Shown piece by piece: positions 1 through 11,226 of a stretch of 64,000 bases of DNA (position 1 is the stretch's first letter; each line of letters starts with the position of its first letter). Origin of the DNA: Crocodylus rhombifer (lineage: Eukaryota > Chordata > Crocodylia > Crocodylidae). The DNA lies in assembly GCA_038503035.1 (NCBI GenBank), contig JAVSML010021677.1, positions 62,001 to 126,000 of the forward strand, written 5' to 3'. The position numbers and the translations under genes are program-made. The notes beneath the pieces were generated by a model. That model saw only the letters and a list, made by a program, of their open reading frames with translations. It made no database searches and had not been told where the DNA came from.

Positions 1-952
1 TATATCTGTATAACTTAATGGAAGGATATTCATAGTGCTTCCATATTTTATCTGTACTAAGTATTTAATGGGCCTTCTAAGTGCATGAATATAGTTTTAG
101 GAGTGAAATCCTGGCCTTATCAGAATTGGTGGTAAAACTCCCAGGACTTGGAATGGAGATGGGATATCATCCTAAACTTTTGGTTCATTATGTTCCACAA
201 CTGGCAAGCTCACTCAGCACCTATTAAAAGATTTAGTAATGTCTCCCTATAGCCCTGTCACTAAAAAGAGCCTTAACCCCTAAGTATCGCCCTGTCAGGG
301 AAATTCTGTCTGTGGTAACAGACAAGCCTTGCTAGTTGTGTTGAAGGTTTAGCTCGGGCCGGCTGATCACTGGGAACAAGATGTAGTGCCCCCTGCTGCA
401 AATGCTGTTCCCTCAGCTCCCAGCTGTTGAATTCTGGTTATGTACTGTAAGCTGTTCTACTGATCCTTCATCTGACAAAAGGGAACATGGTGAGAGGAAC
501 AGTTCCTTAAGAAACTCAAATCCACAGGTGCCTCCTAGAGTGTTTTTGGATAAACACTTTGATTTTCATAGATCAGAAACCATGGCAGGGTCAAAAGCAC
601 AGATGTCATGTGCTCTGTGTAGAAGACTGCCAAATAAGTAGGTAGCCATGCTCTGCAGTGGCAGAATTTTAAGCATTTTTCAAAATATAACTCTAAACAT
701 AGAGCCTAGCAGCAACTCACATTGGTCACAATAAAGATAGAGCTGGCAAGTAGTGAAGTCTATGTCCCAAGGAAAGATCACACTGGCATTGAGTAGGTGG
801 AGGGGGAAGGGATGAGGAGGAGGCACAGTTGATTACTACTGCCACTTGGTCATTTAACAGCAGCCTGGGGTAAGATAGGAACCTGATGCTGTGCACTTTA
901 TTAACAGATGCTAGATAGATGCTAATTGATAGACTTTCCCTTTCACAATCAG
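1..952 (+). other. USH1C: USH1C intronic sequence
   Basis: The window opens inside the USH1C locus, upstream of the first exon that can be recognised with confidence. AT-rich unique-looking DNA without convincing coding potential or a recognisable repeat; the short open frames here have no domain content. Confidence 0.5.
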
Positions 953-1120
953 TCCTCCTACTTCTGTGTCTCCATATCCCCAAACAGTGGCAGCTGGAAT
1001 TGGTACAGCTGCATTTGCTGGGTATATGAGCAAGACTTTCTCCATGTCACAAAGTCACCAATACGACAACATTGCTGCATTCCACACAGAATCTATGCCG
1101 AACTTTCATAAATCACAAAG
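953..1120 (+). CDS. Candidate USH1C exon (Pro/Ser/Thr-rich, possibly alternative)
   Basis: Candidate exon only. A good pyrimidine tract with CAG (ctttccctttcacaatcag) ends at 952, and a GT donor follows 1120 (AAAG|GTACCC). The 168 bases between are open in one frame, encode a segment rich in Pro, Ser and Thr with an Ala/Gly-rich patch, and keep phase (one base completes a codon at the start, two bases left at the end), so the exon could be skipped without a frameshift. Long harmonin isoforms carry a Pro/Ser/Thr-rich region before PDZ3, so the location fits. Against it: the next certain exon starts in phase 0, so direct splicing from here would break the frame unless another exon lies between. 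I do not recognise the peptide. Confidence 0.35.
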
Positions 1121-2017
1121 GTACCCAGCCTGTAGGTCCCAGAGGAGGTCCCACCCTCCCGAGATTAGATGGTCACAAACCAGAACCTGCCTGCCCACTG
1201 ATTTCTGACTGGCTCCTTGCAGACCTCTCCCCACAGAGAAGGGTTAGGTTGTCATATTCCCTCCCTTGTGATGTTGTGGCCGAGGTAGATAGGTTTGGCC
1301 CTGAAAGTTAAAAAGGCAGATAATCCTCTAAAAATTAAAAAAAATATGTCTCAATATAACTACCATACCAGCACTCCTTTCAACCAAACCTGACCCATCC
1401 CCAATCCCACAGCTTCATCCTAATTTCAAACCCATCTCCCTGCTAAAATCTTCATGCCTCCCACACTGTTCCTGAAATTAAGCCAAAAATGATCAAGTAC
1501 TTCCTTCCATTTTGGAGACCATTTTAATAGAGCCAGAGACTCGGGTCATGATGCCAGACAGAGAGTTAAACCCCATACACCCTGGGCCACTGTTGTGGAG
1601 AATAGTTCTTCCACTTTTACATAGACCAAAGAGTGCCTTATGATGGGAATCATGTCATTAAAGTTACTACTTCTGGAGGGTAAAGGTGGTAGAAATTGGC
1701 CTATCATTCTGATGAGAGACAACCAAATTATAAGAGGTACAGGGTGTTTGCTAGGCCCCAGAAGTGCCCCATCTTCATGAACTCTCAGATTGTGGCTTGT
1801 AACCTTACCAACTAATTTGTCGTCCTATTCTAAGGCTTTTAAGTGTCTTCTGACTGTCAGGAGGACTATCTGCTTACCTGTGTGTGTCCTTCTCCATGTT
1901 ATAATCACCTTTTGTAGTTTACAGGGCAGTACCTTTTCTAAGTATGGTGGGGTTTGGGGAGTGTCTATGTGTGTTTCCTTGTAAGCTGCCTACAAACATG
2001 CATTATTTTATTTTCAG
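1121..2017 (+). other. USH1C: USH1C intron, no other feature seen
   Basis: Intronic DNA before the first certain USH1C exon. No repeat or additional exon recognised; 1770-1990 is open in places but has no paired splice sites that I can defend. Confidence 0.5.
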
Positions 2018-2059
2018 GGCTTCCAGAAGTACGTTGAAAATTTTGACCCCTATTCAATG
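2018..2059 (+). CDS. USH1C: USH1C (harmonin) coding exon, linker before PDZ3
   Basis: A 42-base exon between ...ttttattttcag and gtaaga, encoding GFQKYVENFDPYSM. Harmonin is the scaffold protein of hair-cell tip-link and brush-border adhesion complexes and binds cadherin-23, protocadherins, myosin VIIa and SANS through its PDZ domains. The Phe-Gln-Lys-Tyr-Val ... Asp-Pro-Tyr-Ser-Met string is recognisable as the conserved linker immediately before the third PDZ domain. The exon is in phase 0 at both ends and joins the next exon across a 236-base intron. Loss-of-function in mammals causes Usher syndrome type 1C; that is family knowledge, not something shown here. Confidence 0.93.
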
Positions 2060-2295
2060 GTAAGAGTTTTAAATGTGCTACATAGATTAAAATTATATGA
2101 TGTGGGGAAACATTTTTTCTTTGCCTTTCAGATCAGAGATAGTTTTGCTACTGAAACAAATGGTCCTTTAGATTTCTGTTTTCCCCTGGTTCTGTTTGAA
2201 AGGAGGTTTTCTTGTGAACTTCATTTATCATCTTAATTGTTTTATACTTCTGCCTTTTAAAAGTGGAAGTGACTAACTAATATATCTTCTGATAG

Positions 2296-2349
2296 TTTTC
2301 ACCAGACCAAGTTATGGGAAAAGATGTGCGGCTGCTGCGTATTAAAAAG
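2296..2349 (+). CDS. USH1C: USH1C (harmonin) coding exon, start of PDZ3
   Basis: A 54-base exon with acceptor ...cttctgatag and donor gtaaac, encoding FSPDQVMGKDVRLLRIKK (18 codons, phase 0 to 0). The tail of this exon is the first beta strand of the third PDZ domain (DVRLLRIKK). It follows the linker exon by only 236 bases and is followed by a 3.2-kb intron that has accumulated a MITE and a GC-rich repeat block. Substitutions relative to the mammalian protein are conservative (Ser-Pro-Asp-Gln-Val where mammals have a similar Thr-Pro-Glu-Gln-Ile), as expected for an orthologue in a distant vertebrate. Confidence 0.95.
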
Positions 2350-2762
2350 GTAAACCCTGCATAAAATCAAGACAACATGATGTCTTGTTGGCTTTTTCTG
2401 AGTGCATGGTTCACATGTTACCTTTTCACTCTCTAAACTGAAATACAGCAATTGGATTTCCCTCTGACAGATGACTACAGGAGGTTAGGAGAAGGTAAAG
2501 AATTATTGTTTTCACACTGCCATGGCCTCCTGCACCACTAGACTGCTCCACAGCATCTTCTCACATTTGCTGCTACCCCCCACCCTTTCTTTGCCATAGC
2601 CACTTTGCCACCCCCACCTCTTTCTGTCCAAAGCCCCAACTGTCCCAGTAGACCTAGCTTTTCATATTGCTCCTAGACCCCTATGGTTCTTGAGTTCTAC
2701 AGTTTAAATTCCACACATAGATTAGATGGTGTCTAAAAGTGTAATCATCATTCAAATTTTAA

Positions 2763-3187
2763 GGCTAAGTACAGACAGTCAAAAGGCCTAAGGTTGAATT
2801 GATTCAGTCTTTGCAGGTTAGTCTAAACTGCAAAGATTAAACTGAGAAACAACAGGATACACACTTACCTTTGATTTAGGAAATGCAGCCACATGTCTAC
2901 AATGGCTCAGGCCAGAAGCCAGGAGGGTGCTAGAGCATGGCTCTCTGGCACTTCTTCCTGCTGCCCCTGAGGTCTCTGGGATTTGCAGTCCAGCATTACA
3001 GAAGCAGGAGTCTGCAGGGTTGCTCATCACTTCCTCTTCCTGTTTTCAGTTGCTTCTGGGATTTGTAGTCCAGAGTTACAGCCAGAATTGAAACTGGTTT
3101 ATGTGCACTGAACTTCTGTTCTCTTACAGGTTTAAACCAGTTTCTTATCACTTAAACCAGTTTATGTGTAACTTCTGTCCCTAACCT
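2763..3187. mobile_element. Non-autonomous DNA transposon (MITE-like) in USH1C intron
   Basis: About 425 bp with imperfect inverted ends (ggctaagtacagacagt on the left; the reverse complement of the right end reads ggttagggacagaagtt). Inner parts contain repeated 'aaaccagttt' and 'gggattTgcagtccagcattaca' motifs in both halves. No coding capacity. Superfamily not assigned; the boundary may be off by a few bases because no clean target duplication is visible. Confidence 0.5.
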
Positions 3188-3284
3188 AAAGGCTTAGTTC
3201 TATCAGGAGAAGGTTATTCAACTTATAGTCATTATCTCATAACCCTCTGAATCCCTAAGTTAGCTGAGTGTCATATATGTATAC

Positions 3285-4383
3285 CAGGGGTTGTCAGCCG
3301 GGGATACATGTATCCCCAGGTGTACTTAAAAAGATCGTAGGGGGTACGTGTGGGCAGGTGGGTGGGGATGGAGTGTACCACGGGGNNNNNNNNNNCACCT
3401 CCACCCGTCCCAAGTGCAGCCCAGCCCAGCCCCTGCTGGGAAGAGCCTGGCACAGCCCTGGCCACAGCCTGCAACCTCAACCTATCCCTCCACCCGCACA
3501 GATCTGGGAACACATCCCCATGCACTCCTGGGGGTGCGCATAATGGTGGGAGCCACCACCCCTCAATGCAGCTCAGTCCCGTGCCTCGCTCTGGCTGTGT
3601 AGCACCTACCCTTGCCCCAACCCCACTCCCTTCTTCACTTTCTGTGACTGGGCGGGGGGGGGGCAGTTGAGACCCCCCACAGTGCAGGAGAGAGTAGGGC
3701 AGGGATATATCATTCACCTCTGCCCCTGCCCCACTCCCTCTTGCACTGTGAGGATTGTTCTACAACCTGGCCCAGCAGTGAGGAGGAAATGTGGCTGGGG
3801 CAGAGGCAGGTACTGCACAACTGAGGTTGCTGAGGGCTGGGCTGGGGTGGCACTGGACTCTTTCCTATACACAGCCCCAGCCCAACCCTCCTGCCAGGAA
3901 GAGCCCAGTGCCATCCCCAGCCCCAGCCCAGAAGTGGCAACCCACCCTTGCCCTGCACACAGATCCACGATCACGTGCTGTCCCCCATGCCCTCCCAGGG
4001 TGTGTGCAGTGGCAGAAGCCATGCCCCGATGAGCTGCTGATGGTTCCATCCTTTGCCCTGCCCTGCCTGGGCAAGCTGTGCAGCACCTGCCCCTGCCTCA
4101 CTCCCTCCCTCATGGCAGGGGTCTCAATTTGCCTCCCCCAACGCCCCTTCCTTCTCTCCGTCCCTTCCCCCACAACAGACTTACCAGCCTGACGGTGCTC
4201 TCCACACTGCTGGGCTGTGGTCTTGGCTGCCTATGTGCTGCGCTGTGGCTATGCACATGCACAGGGCATTTATTGGCGACATTATCACCCACATCAACCA
4301 AAAATGCCTATTGCCAATAATGTCAATTTTCTTTATATCAGTGCCAATATGCTTTGGGACTGATGTATCGGTGCACCTCTAAA
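3285..4383. mobile_element. GC-rich transposon block with internal direct duplication and N gap
   Basis: GC-rich block in the USH1C intron. It begins with a hAT-like end (ccaggggttgtcagccgggg) and finishes with tatcggtgcacctcta, the same terminal sequence as the palindromic element at 10195-11226, so it may be two elements fused or recombined. Inside, a module of about 480 bp is present twice in direct orientation (compare 'gtgtagcacctacccttgcccc' near 3596 with 'gtgcagcacctgcccctgcc' near 4079). Ten Ns at 3386-3395 interrupt it. Open frames here are by-products of base composition. Confidence 0.6.
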
Positions 4384-5183
4384 ACAGAGCTGGTTTGAAA
4401 ATTTTTGTCCAGATAATACTCTCTCTAAAATTGTCAGTTTTTAAAAAAAGAAAACTTAAACGGAACAATATTTGATTATTACAAAATTTCCTACTAAGAA
4501 TTTCAAAATATTTTCAAAATGTCTGTGTTACAGTCAATGAAAATATCATTTTATTTCGTTTCTAGCAAAAGCAGAATCCAGCAGAATGGAAATTTCACAG
4601 TTCAGCTAGCCTTAAATGAAATACCTGTCTCATTTCTTGAGATTTCCAATCTCATCAGGAAAATTGCTATCGAGTGAAAACAATTTTTAGTGCAGCAGGC
4701 ATTAATGAGAATGTCTGGACACTAACTATAAGACTTAAGACTTTTGGGTAAAGGTGGCCTTTTTACATGTATGAATCGGTATATAACAGCATCTTCCACA
4801 CAACTGCTTCCTCTCCCCAATTCAGAAATGACTCTTTATATAGTAAGCAAAAATCAACCTGATATTTTGATGCTGGCAAAAATATATCAGAATATATCAT
4901 TCATTGTAACATCAGGTTTAAATTAATCTGATTATTGATGGCCATAGGGTAATTGCAAATATAATTTAGAGAGGCTATTTTCCTTTCTGATTTTCTTCTT
5001 TTTCCAATAAAGAATGATGCTGTTTATTGGTTAAAATTGTAATTAACATGGTAATATTTTGTTTTTATTACTGTTTCTATTACTGTTAATGTTTAATTTA
5101 TATCAGTATACTAGTCTTTCTTGGACCTGTATCTTTTAAATAAAATGAGGAACTACATTTTGAAAACTGGCCATTGATAATAA
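4384..5183 (+). other. USH1C: USH1C intron, AT-rich, nothing recognised
   Basis: AT-rich intron DNA between two repeats; no exon, repeat or RNA gene recognised. Confidence 0.5.
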
Positions 5184-5190
5184 TCTAGAC

Positions 5191-5450
5191 CAGTCAATGG
5201 CCAACCTTTTTGGCAGGTGTGCCACAAATTAGCCCTGCACCCTCTCCAAGTGCCTTCTCCTGCCCAGTCCCCTTTCCTTGACTAATCTACTTCTCTGTTT
5301 TCTGCTCCCTACCGAATCCACTACTCTGCTTTCTGCTGCTTGCCCTATCTGCCACTGTGCTCCCTATCCCACCCTCTGTCTGTTGTGTGCCCCACACAAA
5401 GACTTCCCATGCCACTTGTAGTATACATGCCACGTGGTGGCCATCTCTTG
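5191..5450 (+). mobile_element. Short hAT-like element, copy A
   Basis: About 260 bp with inverted ends (cagtcaatggccaac; reverse complement of the right end caagagatggccacc). Flanked by TCTAGAC at 5184-5190 and again at 5451-5457, a near-complete hAT target duplication. A second copy of the same family lies inverted at 55054-55318. Non-coding. Confidence 0.75.
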
Positions 5451-5577
5451 TCTAGACTATGCCAAAGGGCTATTACTACTCATATTATTCATATTTACTA
5501 GAAAGATGGAAGACTGGCTCCTATTCCAGTGGTTGTCAATGGTCTCTTCTAAACTAGGTTTTTCCCCCTTTTAACAG

Positions 5578-5677
5578 GAAGGGGCATTAGACCTTGCAGT
5601 AGAGGGAGGAATTGATTCTCCAATTGGGAAAATAGTTGTCTCTGCTATCTATGACGGTGGTGCTGCAGACAAACATG
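5578..5677 (+). CDS. USH1C: USH1C (harmonin) coding exon, PDZ3 core
   Basis: A 100-base exon (acceptor ttttaacag, donor gtgagt) encoding the carboxylate-binding loop and second and third strands of the third PDZ domain. Recognisable elements are [11 protein letters not shown] (loop), [13 protein letters not shown] (strand) and DGGAADKHG, where the last glycine codon is split with the next exon (phase 1). PDZ3 of harmonin binds C-terminal motifs of partners; which partner cannot be read from this sequence. Phase and order match the preceding and following exons exactly. Confidence 0.96.
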
Positions 5678-6741
5678 GTGAGTAATCGTGGGGGAACTTG
5701 AACTTAGCTCTACAAGCACTCCATATGCTGGCCTCACAGGGTAATTCAGAGATGACAGTAAGTCTTCTCCTTGTGTACCTCACTCTCTGGTTGCCATGGG
5801 TTGTCCTGATCCTGCAGTAACTTAAGCAGCACTCAGAGTGGGTGTCAGGACCTGTTTTGCTTATGAGACCATGTACAAGAGATTAAACATCATCTGAAGA
5901 ATACCAAGCTTCCTGAATATAATGCATCTCTCCCTGGTTTAGCCTTTCCTTGGGAAATTTTAAGAGGGCAAGGTTCCATCAGCATTCAGGTCACAAGCTA
6001 ACAGTTTGCCTGATTTGACATTGATTGGTTCTGCAGCTGAAAGGCAGGAATCCCTGCTATGAAAGCATGGTTAGACACCACCTTTTGTTCCAAAACCTAT
6101 CAGCTTTTTTCCCCCAGAGTCGTCCCTATATGTGAGTAATATTTAAAGGCCAACTTCATGATGTCATTGTTTTGTGTTTTGTTAACTTTACACATTCCAA
6201 ACTCAAGCCCATTGTTCTCACGTGCTTCACCCTGAATAAGCACTGTTGAGATATAACCACCTAATATTGTCCTTGCTCCCAACGTGACATGATGCAGCCC
6301 TGTCAAATCATAGTGGATGACACACATGCATAGAGACATTCAGTGATACTGCTGTTTTCAGAGTAACAACTCCTAATATCAACAATTGATATTATGGACA
6401 GATTCCCTAAGTCATCTTGTGCCATTTGCTCCTCTGAAGATCTCCTCGGTTATTACATTTTAATGTCCATTATAGCAGACTGAACAGCCTTTATTTGACC
6501 ATTGGTAACAGGAGATTTTGTAATCACTGCCCTGGCACCCAAACTTTTTGTTAGCTTTTATCTACAAGAAACCTTCCTATCTACATAACTGAAATACAAA
6601 CTCAGGCATCTCGTTAAGGTATCAGATGATTTTCCATATGGATAAGTTTTGAACCTGCATAGGTTTGCCTCTTTTGGAGAGGAAACTGACAGAAGTGATT
6701 TTGCTTACATGATATTTTATGCTAGGCCTTTCTTTCACCAG

Positions 6742-6851
6742 GCGGCATAGTGAAAGGGGATGAAATAATGGCAGTAAATGGAAAGATTTTAGTTGATGCT
6801 AAACTGGCAGAAGCACAGACAACTCTATCGAGAGCATGGAACATGGGTGGG
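6742..6851 (+). CDS. USH1C: USH1C (harmonin) coding exon, PDZ3 second half
   Basis: A 110-base exon (acceptor ctttcaccag, donor gtaagt). It completes the split glycine codon and encodes [19 protein letters not shown], then the helix [30 protein letters not shown] is the classic 'G-x-I-x-x-G-D-x-I-x-x-V/I-N-G' block of PDZ domains. Ends in phase 0. Together with the previous exon it contributes exactly 70 codons, so no frameshift has occurred in this part of the gene. Confidence 0.96.
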
Positions 6852-7560
6852 GTAAGTAAGTAGGTATTTCCCATCACCTGCATCCCTTGAAAGACATTCA
6901 GCAGTCCTGTGGGTATTTTTAATGCATTCCATCCTCAGTATATTTTCTGTGATGACAACAGTGAAGAAGATTTGGGAATTGTCAGGAAATTTCTTATAGC
7001 ATCTTAATTTATCTGATCCTTAGTAAAGATGCCCAAACTACTTCACATTTTGTCTATAATGAACATCTTCTAAATGGAAATTTTATCAAGTCAAAGATGT
7101 GGAAGATGCTCAAAGGGCTTGTTCCAAAGTACTGATTTTTTTTTTTATAGATTGAGAGACTTGGAAGAGACCTTAAGGGTCACCACAGGTCCACCCCATT
7201 TAAGTATGAAATTTAAAATTAATGGGCTTGTTGCTAAACTCGTTCTTATAAAATCCAGCCTGCTGCCACCTTCCTCTCCGTGCTCTTTCAGCACTAGATC
7301 CCTCTATGACTTTCCATAAAGGATTACCATGGTGATACAGCAGCTTTTTCTCTAATTTCCTATCACATAGGGTATCCTTCCATTATATTTCTGGCTCACT
7401 GACTCTGCCTATGACAGCAAAGTTTGCCCCCTTATGTTTGTCCTTAATTTAGTTAAAACTGCCTAGTAAAAGCAGTCCTTTTAAGGATCCCTGTTACAAG
7501 ACGCTGTTACATTTTCTGGCTTCTTATACCTCTTCTAACAACAATGCATTCCCTATGCAG
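6852..7560 (+). other. USH1C: USH1C intron; possible old CR1 remnant near 7150-7310
   Basis: Intron between the two last PDZ3 exons. 'atagattgagagacttggaagagacc' near 7148 resembles the antisense 3' end of an old CR1, but the similarity is short and weak. Otherwise unremarkable. Confidence 0.3.
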
Positions 7561-7616
7561 GACTGGATTGACTTAGTCATTGCAGCATCTCCTCCAAAGG
7601 AATATGATGATGAAAT
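7561..7616 (+). CDS. USH1C: USH1C (harmonin) coding exon, end of PDZ3
   Basis: A 56-base exon (acceptor ccctatgcag, donor gtaagt) encoding DWIDLVIAASPPKEYDDE plus the first two bases of the next codon (AT). It is the last strand of PDZ3 and the start of the C-terminal tail. The donor is followed by the largest intron in the window (7617-16070, about 8.45 kb), which is filled with hAT-family insertions. Confidence 0.96.
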
Positions 7617-10186
7617 GTAAGTATACATACTTCATTTCCCATTGCGTGAAACAGCTCTTGCAGATATTTTTACTGAAGGAGTATTAATTATACACATCCT
7701 CTTGTACTGTATGATGGCTAACTGTTATCATGAATTATACAAAGCTGACTTAAGTTGAAAGTTTAATTAAATTTCTTATTCAACTTGAATTACTGTATTT
7801 GCCTAAATAAAATAACATTTGGTCACTAATCACTTGTGGTAAAATTTTCCAGAAGGGCCTGGTTAACTGCGGAGTCTAAGTCACTTCAAAACCATTTTTA
7901 AAAATAATTTAGGCACTCAAAGATATAGACTTCATGAACATCACAATTATCTAACCCAATGAAATGGTGTAAAGAGTTCCCAGGGTATTTATAAAACAAA
8001 GAAAACCAGAGGTTTGAACATGATGGGCGCCAGTTGGTTTATTTTAAGAAATATTTTGAAAGGCAAGGCCTTGTTTTCTACTTTGCTTGACATACCAATG
8101 CCAAATAATCAGGTAGTGGAAATGTCTTGTTAAATCTAACACCCACGGCATATAGAGGACTAGATTGTCAGTGGTTGTAAACCGGAATAGTTCTTGCTAC
8201 AGCTGAGGTTCTGACTCAGAAACTACAGTAAAATGTTTTTAATACCTATACATAAAGCAGCAAGTAAGGAAATAACTTTCATCATTATTTGTGTTTTCAT
8301 ATCCTATACATTTAGCCCTACTATTCCCTCATCAGCTATCACCCCCAACACAAACAGAAAGGTTTTTGAAGGCAGTGCACCTGTGTACAGACAAGGGTAT
8401 CTCCTGCAGATGTAGCCACTGCAGTATTCCCTCATGGTGAATAGCCAGAACTGGGTTAACATGTACTTTTTCATTGTGAGGATGCATTCTTTTCCAAAGC
8501 ATGTGCCTGCCTGTGCATTGCATGCCAAAGCCTGTCTTCTTCCATGGCATGTTGGAGTGTTCTTTGGGCTTTTGCCTTTTCTAATTGTATTCAAACATGA
8601 TAAGAAAGCTTACATCTATATTCCTGTAATGCCTACATGTAATAACAGAGATCAGAGCTTCACTATACTAAGTAGTGTACACATACATACCATGAAACAA
8701 CAGTAGACACATTTGGGCTTTTTCTCTGGGGTGGGACTTCTAAAGTAACAAAATAAATAGATATTCTCCTAGCCCCTTTTTGAGGAGATTGTGAGATGTG
8801 TGTTCAGTCACACATCACTATCCTGACACCCACATAAGGTACAGATCATTGTGTTAGCTGTTGAAAAATCTAACATTTTTCAAAATGTTTTCTCTTAGAG
8901 GTGTAGGCCTGAAGATTGCATATTTTAGCTGATATAAATTGCTACACATTATTATTCACCACCGCATCAAACAAATTACAGGAAACAGTTGGCCTGGAGT
9001 TGAGCCCACAGAGGCAGAAAGGAATTTGGCCTGACATAGTCACCTTGTATAAATCAACATAGTTCTGTTGACTTCAGTCAAGCCTCACCAGTTTACAGCA
9101 GCTACAGATTTCCCCTTGGTTCTTGGCTTCATATGAATGCTGCTGGATCAACACAATCAGGACATTTAAAGGCCAGGTTATCAGATGCACTGAAATCTCA
9201 TTTGAAATCTCATGTGAGGCCTTTGCAATCTCATTTGAAGTCAATGGGAATTGTATAGGTACTTAGCAGCACTGAAAATCATGCCTTTGAGCTACACTCT
9301 GAGCTGATAGTGTTTTGTTGCATAACTACAAGACTTGGATGATTATTAGCTTGAAGAGCATGTGAGCATTGTGGGAAAACAGATGTTTAGACAACTTGAT
9401 TATAGCGACCAAAAGAAATATAGTAGTAAAGATCTGGTTGTCAATCTGTTTAAGTGACTGAACTTGAGCACTCTTTCTCTGGTGGGTCAGTCAGGTGGAC
9501 TGTGTATTGCCTTAAATGTAGTAGAACTGTCCATTTATTCTGCTGGTGCAGAGCTGCTTGCAGGATTCCAGTTGTGGAGAGTCAGCCTAGAGAGTGAGTG
9601 GAAGCAGCACCAGGTGCCCACGTAACCCACTGTGCCATGGGGCTCAGATCCTAGTGGGTAGCTTAGGCCAGGAGGATGTAACATTGCAGCACTTCTTTCA
9701 GGCATGTTTTGTTAGTGAGCTGCCTTTGCTTCCCCACGTCCTGCAGCAGAGACCCAGGGGAGGACAATCAGATGAGAGTGGGTAATTGTTAGAGAGAATT
9801 AGAAATGAATGGCCAGGAAAAATTAAGACTACACAGCAGAACTGTTTGATAATTGTAATTTTTACTGCTCATCAACATAGTCATGATAATTCCCACGATG
9901 CAATGTGGCAGCTCAGTCCATAAAGATCACTGCGTTACAAAATGGGCAATGTCTGTTAAGAAGTCTGGCCAATAAAAGAGTCAGGGGTAGAAAATACCCA
10001 AACTTCAACCACCCAGAAGCACTATGGCAGTTCTGACAGATGCAGATGAATGTTAGCCTGATGAGTTGACTGATAGAAAACAAGATAATTTTAGCAAAAT
10101 TGGTCTTTTCCCTGTGGAAAAAAATCAGCTGCTTCTTTTAAAAATCTATATATTTCTCTCTCATTTAAAAAAAAAAAAAGAAATGA
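7617..10186 (+). other. USH1C: USH1C last intron, first part, no feature recognised
   Basis: AT-rich intron with no repeat that I can name and no convincing exon. Several short open frames have no splice context or domain content. Confidence 0.5.
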
Positions 10187-10194
10187 AATGGAAG

Positions 10195-11226
10195 TAGGGG
10201 TGCACCGATAGAGATTTTGGGGCCAATACTGATAGCCAGTATTTAAGGAGGTATATTGGCTGATAACAATCCAATATCCGATACAGCTCCCATCAGGTGG
10301 TGTGGTGGAAGGGGACAGGGGAGGGAAAAGGGGTGGGGAGGGCAGACCAATGCCCCCGTGGTGAGGAAAGGGGCAGGAGCAGACACTGCCCAGCCGGGTG
10401 GGGGGCACAGGACAGAGATGAGACTTGTGGGGTGGGGGCAGCTCCCACCGCTGCTTGCACCCAGGAGGGCAGGGATGTGGGGCGTGTGCCCCCAGATCTG
10501 CGCAGTGCAGGGCAGACTGTAGCTATGGGGTGGAGCTGGAGCCAGCGCTGCATGGGGCTATTCTTGCTGAGGGCTGGGTTCAGAGCAGGCTCTGGCAGCA
10601 CTGCGAGGAGGCTGCAGCCACTCCACATTTCACGACAGCTCTGCTCCCAGCCCCATGCCACTGCCCGGCGCAGCCCTTGCTGAACGCCCCACCTCCACCC
10701 AAGCGCCGGGAAAAGCCAGGGCTGCACCAGGCAGTGGCATGGGGCTGGGAGTGGAGCTGTGGTGAAATGTGGAGTGGCTGCAGCCTTCTCCCAGTGCTGC
10801 TGGCACCTGCTCCGAGCCCAGCCCCCAGCAAGAAAAGCCCTGCATAGTGCTGGCTCTAGCTCTCTCTGCAGCTGCAGCCCACCACACACCACACAGATCC
10901 TGGGGCACACGCCTCCCCCCCCCCCCGCACCCACCCTCCCAGGTACAAGCAGCGGCAGGAGCTGCCCTCACCCTATGAGTCATGTCTCCACCCCCTGCCC
11001 CTGCCCTGCCCCCTCCCTCACCATGGGGGGCATTGATCTGCCCCTCCATGCATCTTCCCTCCCTCCTCCCCTTCCAACTCTGCTCCATGCTGGCCTGCGG
11101 CTGTAGCGCAGCACGGGCATTTATCAGCCAAATTATCAGCCCCATTGAGCTGATATACAATATAGACAATTTTTTTTTTATATTGGTACCAATCTGATAT
11201 CAGACCAGTGTATTGGTGCACCTCTA
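10195..11226. mobile_element. Palindromic hAT element, 1032 bp, with exact 8-bp target duplication
   Basis: Terminal inverted repeats taggggtgcaccgata / tattggtgcacctcta. Flanked by AATGGAAG at 10187-10194 and at 11227-11234, an exact 8-bp duplication as made by hAT transposases. The whole element is one long inverted repeat: GC-rich left arm (about 10420-10690) matches the reverse complement of the right arm (about 10715-10985), for example ggctgcagccactccacatt near 10609 and its complement near 10769. The spacer is only about 25 bp. No transposase is encoded; the open frames of up to 213 codons on both strands are compositional. Confidence 0.92.

Noticed and set aside
3271..4192. Several 100-150 codon frames on both strands around the N gap
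   Set aside because: GC-rich repeat block; one frame even spans the Ns.
10293..10934. 213-codon open frame (minus) and overlapping frames on the plus strand
   Set aside because: They lie wholly inside the GC-rich palindromic hAT element; composition lowers stop frequency and there is no domain or splice context.
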